Assembly: GCA_028564705.1 (NCBI GenBank)
Contig: JAPXFQ010000078.1
Coordinates: 2,294,001-2,358,000 of the forward strand
DNA from: Apricaphanius iberus
Lineage: Eukaryota; Chordata; Actinopteri; Cyprinodontiformes; Aphaniidae
Direction of reading: 5' to 3'
Length of the DNA stretch: 64,000 nucleotides
Part shown: one piece after another, positions 1 to 9,060 of the stretch
Layout: each line of letters opens with the position of its first letter
Numbering within the stretch: position 1 is the stretch's first letter
Made by a program: the position numbers and the translations under genes
Notes under the pieces: generated by a model
Told to the model about the DNA's origin: nothing
Seen by the model: the letters and a program-made list of their open reading frames with translations, nothing else
Databases searched by the model: none

Positions 1-760
1 TATTATTTTTGTTTTTCTTGCTTAACTAGCTCAGATTATGCATTTGGAGATGCATTTTTTTCTTGTGTGTATGTGTCTTTTAGTAACCAAAAAACGCAAT
101 TTATCTCCTGTGTACTTTTTGTTTTTTCTGTGCTAAGTGAATAATGTATCCATCCGTCCTTCTCTTCTATCAATTTCATTTCGTCGTTTAAACATTCTAA
201 TATTTATAATTGTTTAAAAAAAATGTTCTTCTTGCATAATATTTTAGGCTTTTTTATATCGGTATGCCATAATCACCAACATTTATTGAAATTAACACTT
301 GAATATGCTGACAAAGATATATTCTCAATGGCTTTAGTTTCCCTGTGTGGGATGAAGAAATAAACTGTTCAAATGTTTTGCAAAAAATATCAAATTAATC
401 AGAATCTTTTTTGCTGCCATGTTTGGACACTTGATTGTTTGCTATTTGAATCACTATGTCAGCCATTTAATGGGTTAAAGAGCGGAGAAAATGTTTTTTA
501 TCAGGACTTTAGATAACAGGGGTGTTTGTTTAAAAAAAGGCTAAATATAGTTTTATACATAACCTATCTGTAGACATATTTAGGAGCCACTTGTAACAAA
601 TTATTTGACACAGAAAACACCTTTTTGTAAAAAGTGGCTCAACAACAGACCAGTTTGTGGTAAAACATTTGGTGTTTTCTGCCAACAAACAAGTTCTACT
701 CCTCCTTGACCCATTCAGTGACATAGGAAGTTATGAATAAATGTTTTTCTATGATCTTAG
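1..760 (+). other. Intron of osbpl9
   Basis: AT-rich sequence upstream of the first visible coding exon, ending in an AG acceptor at 759-760. I see no exon, RNA gene or clear repeat in it. The upstream exons of the gene lie outside the window. Confidence 0.7.
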
Positions 761-2424
761 GAGAACATGACGTTCATAGACACTAAGAAAATGGGCATCG
801 TCAAGAAGAAAGTGAGGAAGCTTGAGGACCAGCTTGAGTACGAGTCCCGAAAGTGAGAAACAATTGACTGCAAATTTCTGTGAGCTTTTGCAATCTTTGT
901 CCAGATCTAAACATTCTTAAACATGTTTTCTGCTCTAGACTATGGAGAGATGTGACAGTGAACCTGAAGCTTAAAGACATCGATGCAGCTACAGAGGCCA
1001 AACATCGTCTGGAGGAGAAACAAAGAGCCGAAGCCAGAGAGAGGAAGGAGAAAGAGCAGCAGTGGGAAACCAGGGTTAGCATTTCTGTCTTTGCTTTCAT
1101 GGCTCCCGTAAAGCTCTGTGGTCAAACTTTGACACCTAAGAGGATGTTTCACTATGTGCACCACAGGACTCATGGTAGCAATCATCTTCACTTCTCTCAA
1201 CCGTGTATTCCACATGTTGCAAACAGAACTAAACAAGCACTTGTACAGCGCAGACCTAGAAAAGAATTTGCCCGAAATCATTTTTAAAATCCTGTATATA
1301 TAAAAATCCACCTTAAAGAAATTTGCCTTCTCATCACTTCCATATTTGATGCCTTGATATTTGCCTGTGCCTTTCTAAGACCCCCATACCCCTTGTGAAA
1401 CTCACCCTGCAGAACTTCTTACACCTATTAACACAGTATGCGCCTGGAGTTGGACTCTGATAGTTTACAGAAGTTTTCAGCGTGTTGCATTTTAGTATTT
1501 AGGGGGAAAAAATCACATTAGTGAACAATTGGAACAGAACCAGAGGGCATTATGCCCCCCTTTAAAATTGTAGATATTGGGCCAATGTCTTTGCTCCCTC
1601 ACTGCCAAGTTGGACTTTTGTAATAAACTCACAATGCTCCTCATACCCCTCCGCTTTGTCTGCGTGTGGAAAAGCTTCATTTGAAGGGGTGTACAGCCCT
1701 CCTTACCCCTAACCTCCACCACAAATCATATTGAGACGCCCCTCATCTCTTGTACACGCGCAAACCAAGGGCTAAGGGTGTCAAATGTGATTGAGCCTTA
1801 TTGATCCTCTACCAGCCTTGCCGATCTAGATTCTGATATTTCTGCCCATTCCTTGTAGTTCATAGAGCTCCGGCTTAGTCAGATTGGGTGGAAAGCATCT
1901 TTAAATGTCTGCTTTAAAATTCTGGCAGAAATCCGTCTTTGCACTTAGTTGTGGACTTTCACTAGACCACACATGATTATGCTTTGATCTAACCAATTTA
2001 TTAGCAAAGAAAATTATTTGGGTTTCATCTGTCCGATAAGAGCAGAAGGTACTTTGTGCTTTCTTCTCTCTTAACATCAGCTGCGTTCTCCTTTTTGTTG
2101 GTCTACCGCATAAAACCTCAATGAAATAAATCGCATTTTGTGATTCTAGTGTAATTAAAAAAAACTTTTGCTAAGTGTAGAAATGCTGAACATGCTGTTT
2201 CCACTCTGAATTATTGGTGAAACTCAAAGTTGACGTTTTAACAGCACAGAAGGTTCAGGGTGTCATAACATGTTTGTCAGAACAGTTTTAAGATTAGATC
2301 TTTTTATATAGTTATTGAAAATAACTGATTTTCCTCATGTTTTCTCCAGCTGTTCCACGAGGACGGGGAGTGCTGGGTCTACGATGAGCCACTATTAAAG
2401 AGATTAGCCTCTCAAAAGCAGTGA
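761..2424 (+). CDS. osbpl9: Oxysterol-binding protein-like 9, C-terminal part (3 exons)
   Basis: This is the 3' end of an OSBP-related lipid-transfer protein; the N-terminal PH region and most of the sterol/phosphoinositide-binding domain lie off the left edge. Coding exons are 761-852, 939-1074 and 2350-2424 (TGA 2422-2424). They join in frame to a chain containing [15 protein letters not shown], then [20 protein letters not shown], then a basic/acidic helix ([20 protein letters not shown]), and end with [19 protein letters not shown]. These are the C-terminal features of the ORP9/10/11 subgroup, in which the family domain ends with the WE(T)[18 protein letters not shown] segment. From memory the match is closest to OSBPL9; OSBPL10 or 11 are less likely. 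Family knowledge: ORP9 exchanges phosphatidylserine and PI4P at ER-Golgi contacts. The neighbouring eps15 and calreticulin support the OSBPL9 choice, since the three are neighbours in mammals. Confidence 0.88.
1815..2130. repeat. Fragment of a recurrent fish interspersed repeat in the last osbpl9 intron
   Basis: The stretch includes 'tttctgcccattcctt', 'gtcagattgggtgga' and 'atgattatgctttgatcta', phrases I recognise from a repeat common in fish genomes. It appears degraded. Pieces that look like the same family occur at about 49980-51150 and 18420-18640 in this window. I do not assign it to a named superfamily. Confidence 0.45.
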
Positions 2425-3850
2425 GAAGACCACACCACTTTGATGAACACACAAGTGCAAAAAGAAATCTGCACAGACACAAGAGTCTTCATAAGAACTC
2501 TTTTGCAAAAAAACACAGTTCTTATTCAAGCCTTGGGATGACTGATTGAACCAGTACACTGCTCTGCATCTGACTGTATAAAAAAAGGAAATTAATGAAA
2601 GCATCAAAGATGTAAACATGAGTTCTTCTCCTTACTTGGGCAATTTCCTCTTCGCTGGCCATCGATGCCATCCGCTCCCCTCTACATGAGACTCTGCACC
2701 ACTGAGAGGAGATGCGAGAGTCGACCATCAGCTCTACAACCACCCTCTTGATGTTTCAGAGAAGAACTTGTTTTCCAATATCCATGTGTTTGTTTCTTTA
2801 TATAAGAGGGAGCAGGAGGTTTGTGGTTGAAGGTGTACAATTCAAGTGAAGCTTGATCAAATAACCGGCGCTCTACATCTCAGGGAATCTGACTGAGGAA
2901 AGAAAGCTGCTGCACCCTCCCAGAGTCTGACAGCCTTATAACAGTGGAGCGGATCAATCGTGAAGCGGCGGGAGAGAACTTCTCTGCCTTCCTGCAACTA
3001 GCTCTAAATGATCTTTATATATAGATATACATATAATGAAAAATATATATATTATTTTTTATTTCCAAATTCTGTTTTGTTCTTTCTGGCAATACTATAA
3101 AACCATTGGGGATAGGAACTTGATGGCTTTATGTCTTTAGGAGTCATTCCGTTTTGTTTTCCTTCCACAGTGGCCATTTTTGTTTTTGTGTCTGTGGTTA
3201 TTCAGGAGCGAAACATGAGCCATGGCATCTAAATCTACGGATTAGGAGAGATTAGATATATTAAAGGAATATATGCAATTTAAAGTTTCGATGCCAGTTA
3301 TGCCAAAAATTTAAGGTTTTAAAGAAAAACAAAAAAACAAGTAAATGGACTTTGAGCTGGACATCACTGTTACCATAAGGCATTTCAGAGTAAAATGATT
3401 GTTTACATGTTATTTCTCCATACTGAGGATGGAAAGTTTCCCATTCGTCCTGCAGATCACCTCATCTCAGTACTCATAATGAGCAAATGGTGTCAACACA
3501 CTCGACTGGTTCCTGTTTTCTTTTACATAGTTGTGCTTTTACATCCAGAACCACCTGCTGGCCAACATGCAGCCTTTTGAACACTGACACACTTAAGTCT
3601 AAAGCTCTAGCTTGGATGTAAATTGTAGGGGGGAGGGAAAGTGATCAGATTAGCAATCCCTCTTATTAGTTTAAGAAGTTAATTATCAATTGATGCAAAT
3701 GTAAAATAAATCTATAAACCTAGTGCTGAAATTTCAGTGACTTAAACACAAATGAAAAAGCCATTGAAATTGTCCACTTGGTCTTAAGTTAAGCGTCTGT
3801 CTTTCTACCCCATCGTGTTTTTTTTTTCAATAAATTGTTGAATAGATGCC
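2425..3850 (+). other. osbpl9 3' UTR with poly(A) signals
   Basis: Non-coding sequence after the osbpl9 stop. AATAAA occurs at 3705-3710 and 3829-3834; the second, preceded by a T run, is the likelier transcript end. A TA-rich stretch lies at 3015-3057. The exact cleavage site is inferred. Confidence 0.55.
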
Positions 3851-5036
3851 TTGCCTTTCATTTCAGTATTGCCTGATAGAGAGCAATTAAAACAAATGTA
3901 TTTCTTTTGTATTATTTCCTTATAACCATTGATTGTATCTGACTCTCCTGATTATGGAAGCATTATATTAAATCTCTGAGAGTTACTTCCTGTCAAATTT
4001 GATTTTTTTTACATGTTCTCGCATAAACTATATAAAGATTTTTTATTCAGTATTGGTGTCGATCAAAGCTTTGTAATACCTGGATGTTGAGCCTAGAGCT
4101 ACATTAATATGACTATAATATAAGCTTGAATTAAAATATGTACTCTAGGTTAAAGCTATCACATCCCTGGAAGGTTTGAAGATTTTATTCAGCCGAAAAG
4201 TGTTTCCGAAAGAAAATGAGGTCATCCGCCAAAGGCTGCTGAGACAATGTTTAAGAGTGATTGATGTGGAAAATACATAATTTCTCTGCTGCTTCCAAAG
4301 TTAATCATTCCTTTTCTAAATTAGTGGGAAAGCCTTCAGCAGCTATTACAGCAAACACTTCTCATTGTTGCAATCTTTTTGCACGCCTTCACTAAGAGTG
4401 AGCTGTGAGTCTTAATCTGTAGCTCCTTCCATAGCTCCTCGTCAGATCAAGTCTGGACTTTTGGTTGAGATGATTTAAAATAATTCTGATATTCTGTCGG
4501 TCAACAGTAAGTTATGCGTGTGGGATCACTTTGATGCTGGAAACATCCACAAGACCGAGTTTCTCTTTGGTCCCACTGACTTAAAAATACACCCCAAGCC
4601 TTATGTTCCCATCACCACGCTTCAGTGTAAGGATGGTGGTCTTGAGCTTTTACTTCTCTTTTTTTTTATGAATTGTACTTTCTTTGTGGCCAGAAAGTTC
4701 AAGTATTGGTTCATCTGACAATAAAACAAAAGACCACAAGTCATCGTTTCTGTGCTGGGAAAATCTTGTAAAGGCCAAACACGGTTTCATGTTCCTCTTT
4801 CGGAAAACTGGCATCTTCTAGATCTCCCCTGGCCTGTCTGGCTTTTTGATGTTGTCACTGCTTTGGCTTAAATCATTCAGGATGGGCTTAGTGGAGTCCT
4901 TTCAGTACTTCGCTTCCAGCCTGCAACTTTTAGCTGAATCCATGCTCCAACACAGCAGAATCAAATGACTGAATGTATGCCATCATTTTTACTTGAGGGA
5001 TTCAACTGTGCTGGAGCTGGGATGCACCTAAAAGTA

Positions 5037-5069
<33 letters not shown>

Positions 5070-5258
5070 ATATATTAACTCGATTTGAAGTTATCTTAAA
5101 CACTAAAGGAAAAATATCTTCTTTTTTACAGTCTATGGAAAATATATTAATTTTACTGCTGCGCATGCGCATTAACCAAAGGTCTGCCATTCTGATGGGT
5201 ATGCTATTTTGTCAGAAAACCGGTATTCGAAATAATTTGAATGCAATTGTGAACCTAA
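3851..5258. other. Intergenic region osbpl9 to gas5
   Basis: No coding exon found. About 4380-4960 looks like a degraded transposon-derived repeat ('ccatcaccacgcttcagtgtaaggatggtggtctt', quoted in part here, is typical of fish repeats). A (TA)n(CA)n microsatellite lies at 5037-5070. The rest is AT-rich with nothing recognised. Confidence 0.5.
5037..5070. repeat. (TA)n(CA)n microsatellite
   Basis: Alternating TA dinucleotides run into CA dinucleotides (acacacac). Simple repeat, likely polymorphic. Confidence 0.9.
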
Positions 5259-5272
5259 CCAGGAGGGGGCGC
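5259..5272 (+). promoter_or_regulatory. Candidate CTCF site upstream of gas5
   Basis: CCAGGAGGGGGCGC closely fits the vertebrate CTCF core (CCANNAGGGGGCGC). It lies about 65 bases before the gas5 TATA box and points downstream. Motif match only. Confidence 0.5.
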
Positions 5273-5319
5273 AAAAGGGCATTTTCTTGCTTTGTTTCCC
5301 ATCAGCCCTTGCGGGGTTT

Positions 5320-5360
5320 TCTATAAAATCATCTCGCACGGTCTTCTCGTTCTCATTTCT
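5320..5360 (+). promoter_or_regulatory. gas5: gas5 core promoter: TATA box and 5'TOP start
   Basis: TATAAAA at 5323-5329 is followed 20-30 bases later by a pyrimidine-rich run (cttctcgttctcatttctcc, 5343-5362). Snorna host genes such as GAS5 characteristically start with such a 5'TOP tract, which ties their translation and decay to growth (mTOR) signals. The transcription start is inferred to be near 5343-5352. Confidence 0.65.
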
Positions 5361-5616
5361 CCTCTGTTCAAGGTAAGGATCTACTCGCTTAGCTGTAGTA
5401 GCTTTGTATGTTGCTACTTTTCTGATCTATCACAGATTATTAGTTTATGTTCTGTTGCAATTGATGTAGCAGTTTTTATTTTTTATCATTATAGGTTTAA
5501 TTTGGTCCTTAAGAAAGAAAGTCCGGTAGGCCTTTGCCACGTGTTGGCGTTAGCATGTAGCTAGCTACTTCACCCCCGCTGCACCTTAATGCAGACCCAA
5601 GAACTCGTTGTCCCAT

Positions 5617-5689
5617 AGATGAATGATGTGACTTTGTGTTGTTAGGGACATCTGAGTTAATGTGATGAGACACAACACTCTGACTCAAT
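5617..5689 (+). ncRNA. SNORD74: Box C/D snoRNA SNORD74 (intron 1)
   Basis: Box C ATGATGT 5623-5629, D' CTGA 5652-5655, C' GTGATGA 5662-5668, D CTGA 5680-5683. The segment before D', TTAGGGACATCTGA, matches my memory of the U74 guide. Ends set approximately; the terminal stem is weak. Confidence 0.8.
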
Positions 5690-6015
5690 GGGACCGAGTC
5701 TGTTAGCGGGCTGCAGGCCTGATGTGTTCGCTATAGAGAACAGGGCCTTCTTCGGTTCGGCGACATTTATCCATTAACGTGTTTCTTTTTTTGCAGGGCG
5801 GTGTTTGAGATGGGTTGAGATGGAAATGCGTGTCTCATGGTAAGAATACGTCCTGATGAATGCGTGAACAAGTTTTTCACTCAGCTTAAAAGTGAGGCTG
5901 TTCTAATCGTTTTACATTTTGACTGTTTAGGGAGGCCATGGAGTATTTGATTTGTAAATCCAGCCCGTCTGATGAGGTATGTGAGTAAACCTTACTCACC
6001 CAGTGCAGGTCATGA

Positions 6016-6083
6016 AAGTCGATGATTATGTTATAAGAGTAGTGGACAGAAGTGATTTCTGAGAAATGTTGACAATGAGGCTT
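6016..6083 (+). ncRNA. SNORD75: Box C/D snoRNA SNORD75 (intron 3)
   Basis: The internal stretch TAAGAGTAGTGGACAGAAG followed by a D' CTGA at 6059-6062 matches U75. Terminal stem AAGTC (6016-6020) pairs with GGCTT (6079-6083). Box C is GATGATT and box D reads ATGA (6075-6078), both off consensus. Confidence 0.83.
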
Positions 6084-7282
6084 AATCTGTTGATCTCCGT
6101 TTAGTTTGTTAAACTGTGCTGTACTAATGAGAATGCATCCACAGGTTCTGGTGTATTCCAGATGCATGAAGGACTCAAGGATGGAGGTAAGGCTCTACAT
6201 CCTCTATAAACCTTGTTGGAGGCAGGTTTTTGTACATCTGAGGTGTTTCCAGGAATTGAAGAAGCGGTCAACTTCTTTATAAAGTACAGATAAGGTTTGT
6301 GCACTCTAGATCAGGGCCCAGCAGCCCGTGGTTCCTTAAGACCTCTAGTGGTGTTTGACCCTTTCATGATATAGAATGTAATCAAGAAGACAAATGCAGG
6401 CAGCTTCACATTTAATGCACGTAGCTTCAACAGAATAATTTTTACTAATCTATAAAAAAATCTTCTACTCATCTCATCCCCCCCCCTTTCAATGTTTTTT
6501 CTGAAGTCTCATAATGGAAAATAAATTAAATTCTTTGATGTAACCAACTTCAGCCCACGCTTTTAGAGGTTGGTGATGATGAAATCCAAGCTTTTTTTTT
6601 TACAATGATAAAGGTTTTGATGCTCTACAATATTAAATAGAAATCAAAATGGCTGTTTGGATATCATCGTTGTAGACGTCTGTTCTAGATCTGTTATTGC
6701 AACTAGTAGTGATTCAGTGAACTGGACAACATTCAGTGGTTACAAATGCTGCAATACTTGTTTCAACCCCAAAACCGTCTAATGTACATGCGCCTGAAGT
6801 CATACAATGAGCTGATGCGCAGAATGGGGGAAAATCTGCGATGCATTCACGAAAAGGGCTAATTTTTCATTTGAAATTGTTACAGGTTTTCTCTGGGTTC
6901 TGTTTAGTCAAGTGTTTAAATCTCAATAGTTATAAGGTGGGAGGTATACAGTTTATTTATTCAATATTTTCTGATTGGGATTGAAACTGCACCCCTATAC
7001 TGCCTGAATGCTGGAACCAAAATATCCAGTAAACGTTTCTAAAGTGTTTAAAAAGTGAAGACTGCACTTTGTGAATAGGCTAAATTTAGCCTTTAATACC
7101 CCAATAACTGCTTCTGTTTATACATTTAAAATCTTTAGCAGTATTTCTAGAAAGGGGTTAGGTTCCGGATTTATTTGAGATATATATATATATGTGTGTC
7201 AAATTCCTCCATATTTTGCTCATTCTGTTGAAACTCCTCAATGAAACATTGACCTGCCTCTGAACACTGTTGCCATAATGTT

Positions 7283-7369
7283 GTGCTGCAATGATGACAA
7301 TTATTTGCTACTCTCGACTAGTTGGATGACGATATCCCCAACCACCTATGATTGTAATCTGAGGCGCAC
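7283..7369 (+). ncRNA. SNORD76: Box C/D snoRNA SNORD76 (intron 4)
   Basis: Box C ATGATGA 7291ff, the U76-like segment TTATTTGCTACTCTCGA, C' GGATGACGA and D CTGA 7359-7362. GTGC (7283-7286) pairs with GCAC (7366-7369). It lies in the largest gas5 intron (about 1.25 kb), 62 bases before the next exon. Confidence 0.85.
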
Positions 7370-7506
7370 AGAACTCGATGAATCTGGTTCATTAGTCGGA
7401 ATCCTTTTAATCGCTCGTCCTTGTCTTCCAGGTACGCTGAATTACTCCAAGCAACTAAGATGCAGGTAAATAAGTTCAAGTTGATAAACCCAGCACATTC
7501 TTGATG

Positions 7507-7586
7507 ACTGTCAATGATGAATTTTGTTTATAAAACAATGGGAATCTCTCTGACACGAGTGAAAGAGGACCTTTTTTCTGACACTG
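7507..7586 (+). ncRNA. SNORD79: Box C/D snoRNA, probably SNORD79 (intron 5)
   Basis: Box C ATGATGA 7514-7520, D' CTGA 7550-7553 preceded by TGGGAATCTCT, D CTGA 7578-7581. The GGGAATCTCTCTGA segment is what I remember for U79. In mammals U79 lies further 3' in GAS5, so the position differs and the name is less sure than the class. Confidence 0.65.
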
Positions 7587-7742
7587 CTTGAGGTGAATAC
7601 TGTGGAGCTGTTTTTAAAGTAGGAACATCTCATAATTGGCTTGTTTCTCCTGCAGGTGCTTGGTATTCTGCTGCCTGTTGCTCCGGTTTCTGAATTGGCT
7701 GTAGGTGAGTTTGCATCCGAACTAGCCCAAATGTTTTCCCTG

Positions 7743-7815
7743 ATGCAGTGATGATTGCATAGTTCAGCAGATTATTATGAAGAAGAAACTTGTCTTTCGC
7801 TCCTATCTGATGCTT
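7743..7815 (+). ncRNA. SNORD77: Box C/D snoRNA, SNORD77/80 family, copy 1 (intron 6)
   Basis: Box C GTGATGA 7748-7754, guide CATAGTTCAGCAG, second guide GTCTTTCGCTCCTATCTGA with D CTGA 7807-7810. These two guides are shared by U77 and U80. A sister copy lies in the next intron (7947-8024); which copy is 77 and which 80 is not settled by sequence. Confidence 0.82.
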
Positions 7816-7946
7816 CAGCTTCGATAAGCTAGTTATTGTATCACAGGGGGGCATTTTATTTACACGCTATGTTTTTCTTTAGGAGCCGGAATCTGCAGCA
7901 CATGAAGGTGAGCTTTATGGCTAAAGTTAATCTATTGGTAGCATAT

Positions 7947-8024
7947 GATACAATGATGACTGCATAGTTCAGCAGATTATACCATGAAGAACACATGTTG
8001 TCTTTCGCTCCTAGCTGATGTATC
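7947..8024 (+). ncRNA. SNORD80: Box C/D snoRNA, SNORD77/80 family, copy 2 (intron 7)
   Basis: Box C ATGATGA 7953-7959, the same CATAGTTCAGCAG and GTCTTTCGCTCC guides as copy 1, D CTGA 8015-8018. The terminal stem GATACA/TGTATC (7947-7952 with 8019-8024) is perfect. Confidence 0.83.
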
Positions 8025-8163
8025 AAATGCACATCTGGATGTTGTGGTTGTTTTTTTTTAAATCAAAGCTGATCAGTTGTTTCTCCAATGATAGGAATTG
8101 ACAAAATGTGACTCCCTGCTGCTTTGCAGGTAAGATTTAATTCTAGACTGAAGCTAAAGGAAG

Positions 8164-8231
8164 TTCAGATGTGATGAGTTTGAATCAGGTCTCTGATCCT
8201 GTTGAGGAGAAAAGTAAATATCTGATCTGAG
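8164..8231 (+). ncRNA. Unassigned box C/D snoRNA (intron 8)
   Basis: Box C GTGATGA 8171-8177, D' CTGA 8193-8196, D CTGA 8222-8225. The stem TCAGA (8165-8169) pairs perfectly with TCTGA (8226-8230). It ends 64 bases before the next exon, as its neighbours do. The D' guide (GTTTGAATCAGGTCT) and D guide (GAGAAAAGTAAATAT) match none of the GAS5 snoRNAs I remember; only the few bases before box D resemble SNORD81. Confidence 0.72.
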
Positions 8232-8384
8232 TCTAGTTTGTGTTTGGTGACCGCACAATACAGCATCATTTTAAAAGTATTTTTCCTCCTGCAGCGCCTC
8301 TGTTGGGTGGCAGCTGACTATTGCAGTGAAAGTTGAACTGAAAGGTGAGTAAAAATTAGGTCTGGGATCATGTTTGTCAACTCT

Positions 8385-8453
8385 ACTGCTGTGATGATTA
8401 ACTAAGGACTGACTTAAACCATGATGTGTTTTATTAGCTCTAGCTGACGCGGT
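8385..8453 (+). ncRNA. SNORD44: Box C/D snoRNA SNORD44 (intron 9)
   Basis: Box C GTGATGA 8391-8397, D' CTGA 8409-8412, the guide TTATTAGCTCTAG before D CTGA 8444-8447, matching the U44 guide to 18S rRNA. ACTGC (8385-8389) pairs with GCGGT (8449-8453), one G-U. Confidence 0.88.
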
Positions 8454-8598
8454 CAGCGTAGGAGACATCCTGTTTCAGTTTGGGTTGTGGGTCTAATGCT
8501 CTCTTCCCCTCAGGGTGACTAATTCTGGACAGCAGCGAGAGAGGAAAACGTGTAAAACTTTGGTAAGGAAGGAACATTTTTGGTTAAACTTAAATGTG

Positions 8599-8670
8599 GG
8601 TTCAGTGATGTCCGAACAAATGTCTGACCTGAACTAAAATGTTGAAAAATGAAATTATTGCTGAGCAACC
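8599..8670 (+). ncRNA. SNORD78: Box C/D snoRNA SNORD78 (intron 10)
   Basis: Box C GTGATGT 8605-8611, guide ACAAATGTCTGAC before D' CTGA 8629-8632 as in U78, D CTGA 8661-8664. GGTT/AACC closes the terminal stem. Confidence 0.85.
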
Positions 8671-8808
8671 CAGCTAGATGAGTGATTTTAAAGCCAATTG
8701 TTGACTTGTAATAAGACTCTTTCTTTGTTTACAGGAGATAAACCCAAAAAGTGGTAAGTTTTTGTTCCTTTTTTTAACATATTAGAGGCCTCATTGATCT
8801 GACCACTC

Positions 8809-8884
8809 AACCAGTGATGAAAAGATTCTGCCAAATGATTAAATGTTGATTATAACCCTTACCGTTCCATTATTTCTGAGGTTT
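8809..8884 (+). ncRNA. SNORD47: Box C/D snoRNA SNORD47 (intron 11)
   Basis: Box C GTGATGA 8814-8820, guide ACCGTTCCATTATTT before D CTGA 8876-8879, matching U47. AACC/GGTT closes the stem around it. Confidence 0.87.
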
Positions 8885-9060
8885 GGTGTTCAGTCAAAGA
8901 GCCACGTTATCTAGAATCGCCTTTATTCTGATGAGCTGCTTTCTTGCAGGTGTTGGACACAAAGGTGGTGAAAACTTTGTGGGCTTTGTCAAACTGGTGC
9001 CATGATCTGAACTGCTGGAGTTTGGAGCTTTGTGTAATAAAAGTGTAAAGTGAACCAATA

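Larger units (their letters stand above)
5343..9060 (+). ncRNA. gas5: GAS5-type snoRNA host gene (lncRNA, 12 exons)
   Basis: The spliced RNA itself is non-coding; its introns release box C/D snoRNAs that guide rRNA 2'-O-methylation. Exons by GT/AG sites: ~5343-5372, 5797-5839, 5931-5976, 6145-6186, 7432-7465, 7656-7704, 7883-7907, 8095-8129, 8295-8344, 8514-8562, 8735-8753 and 8950-~9060, with AATAAA at 9036-9041. Exons of 19-50 bases without a conserved frame, a 5'TOP start and one snoRNA per intron are the hallmarks of GAS5. Identity rests on the intronic snoRNAs: SNORD74, 75, 76, 44, 78 and 47 guides are recognisable, and this set occurs together only in GAS5. Nine of the ten snoRNAs end 61-71 bases before the next exon (SNORD74 ends 107 bases before), the spacing known to favour C/D snoRNP assembly. 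Introns 2 (5840-5930) carries no convincing snoRNA. Confidence 0.88.

Noticed and set aside
880..1287. 135-codon + strand frame
   Set aside because: Only the part 939-1074 is a real osbpl9 exon; the rest is read-through into intron.
5840..5930. Possible snoRNA in gas5 intron 2 (CTGATGAA near 5853)
   Set aside because: No box D at a suitable distance and no terminal stem; at 91 bases the intron is too short for the usual spacing.
7278..7469. 63-codon frame in gas5
   Set aside because: Covers SNORD76 and a host exon; the host exons share no conserved frame, so no protein is supported.
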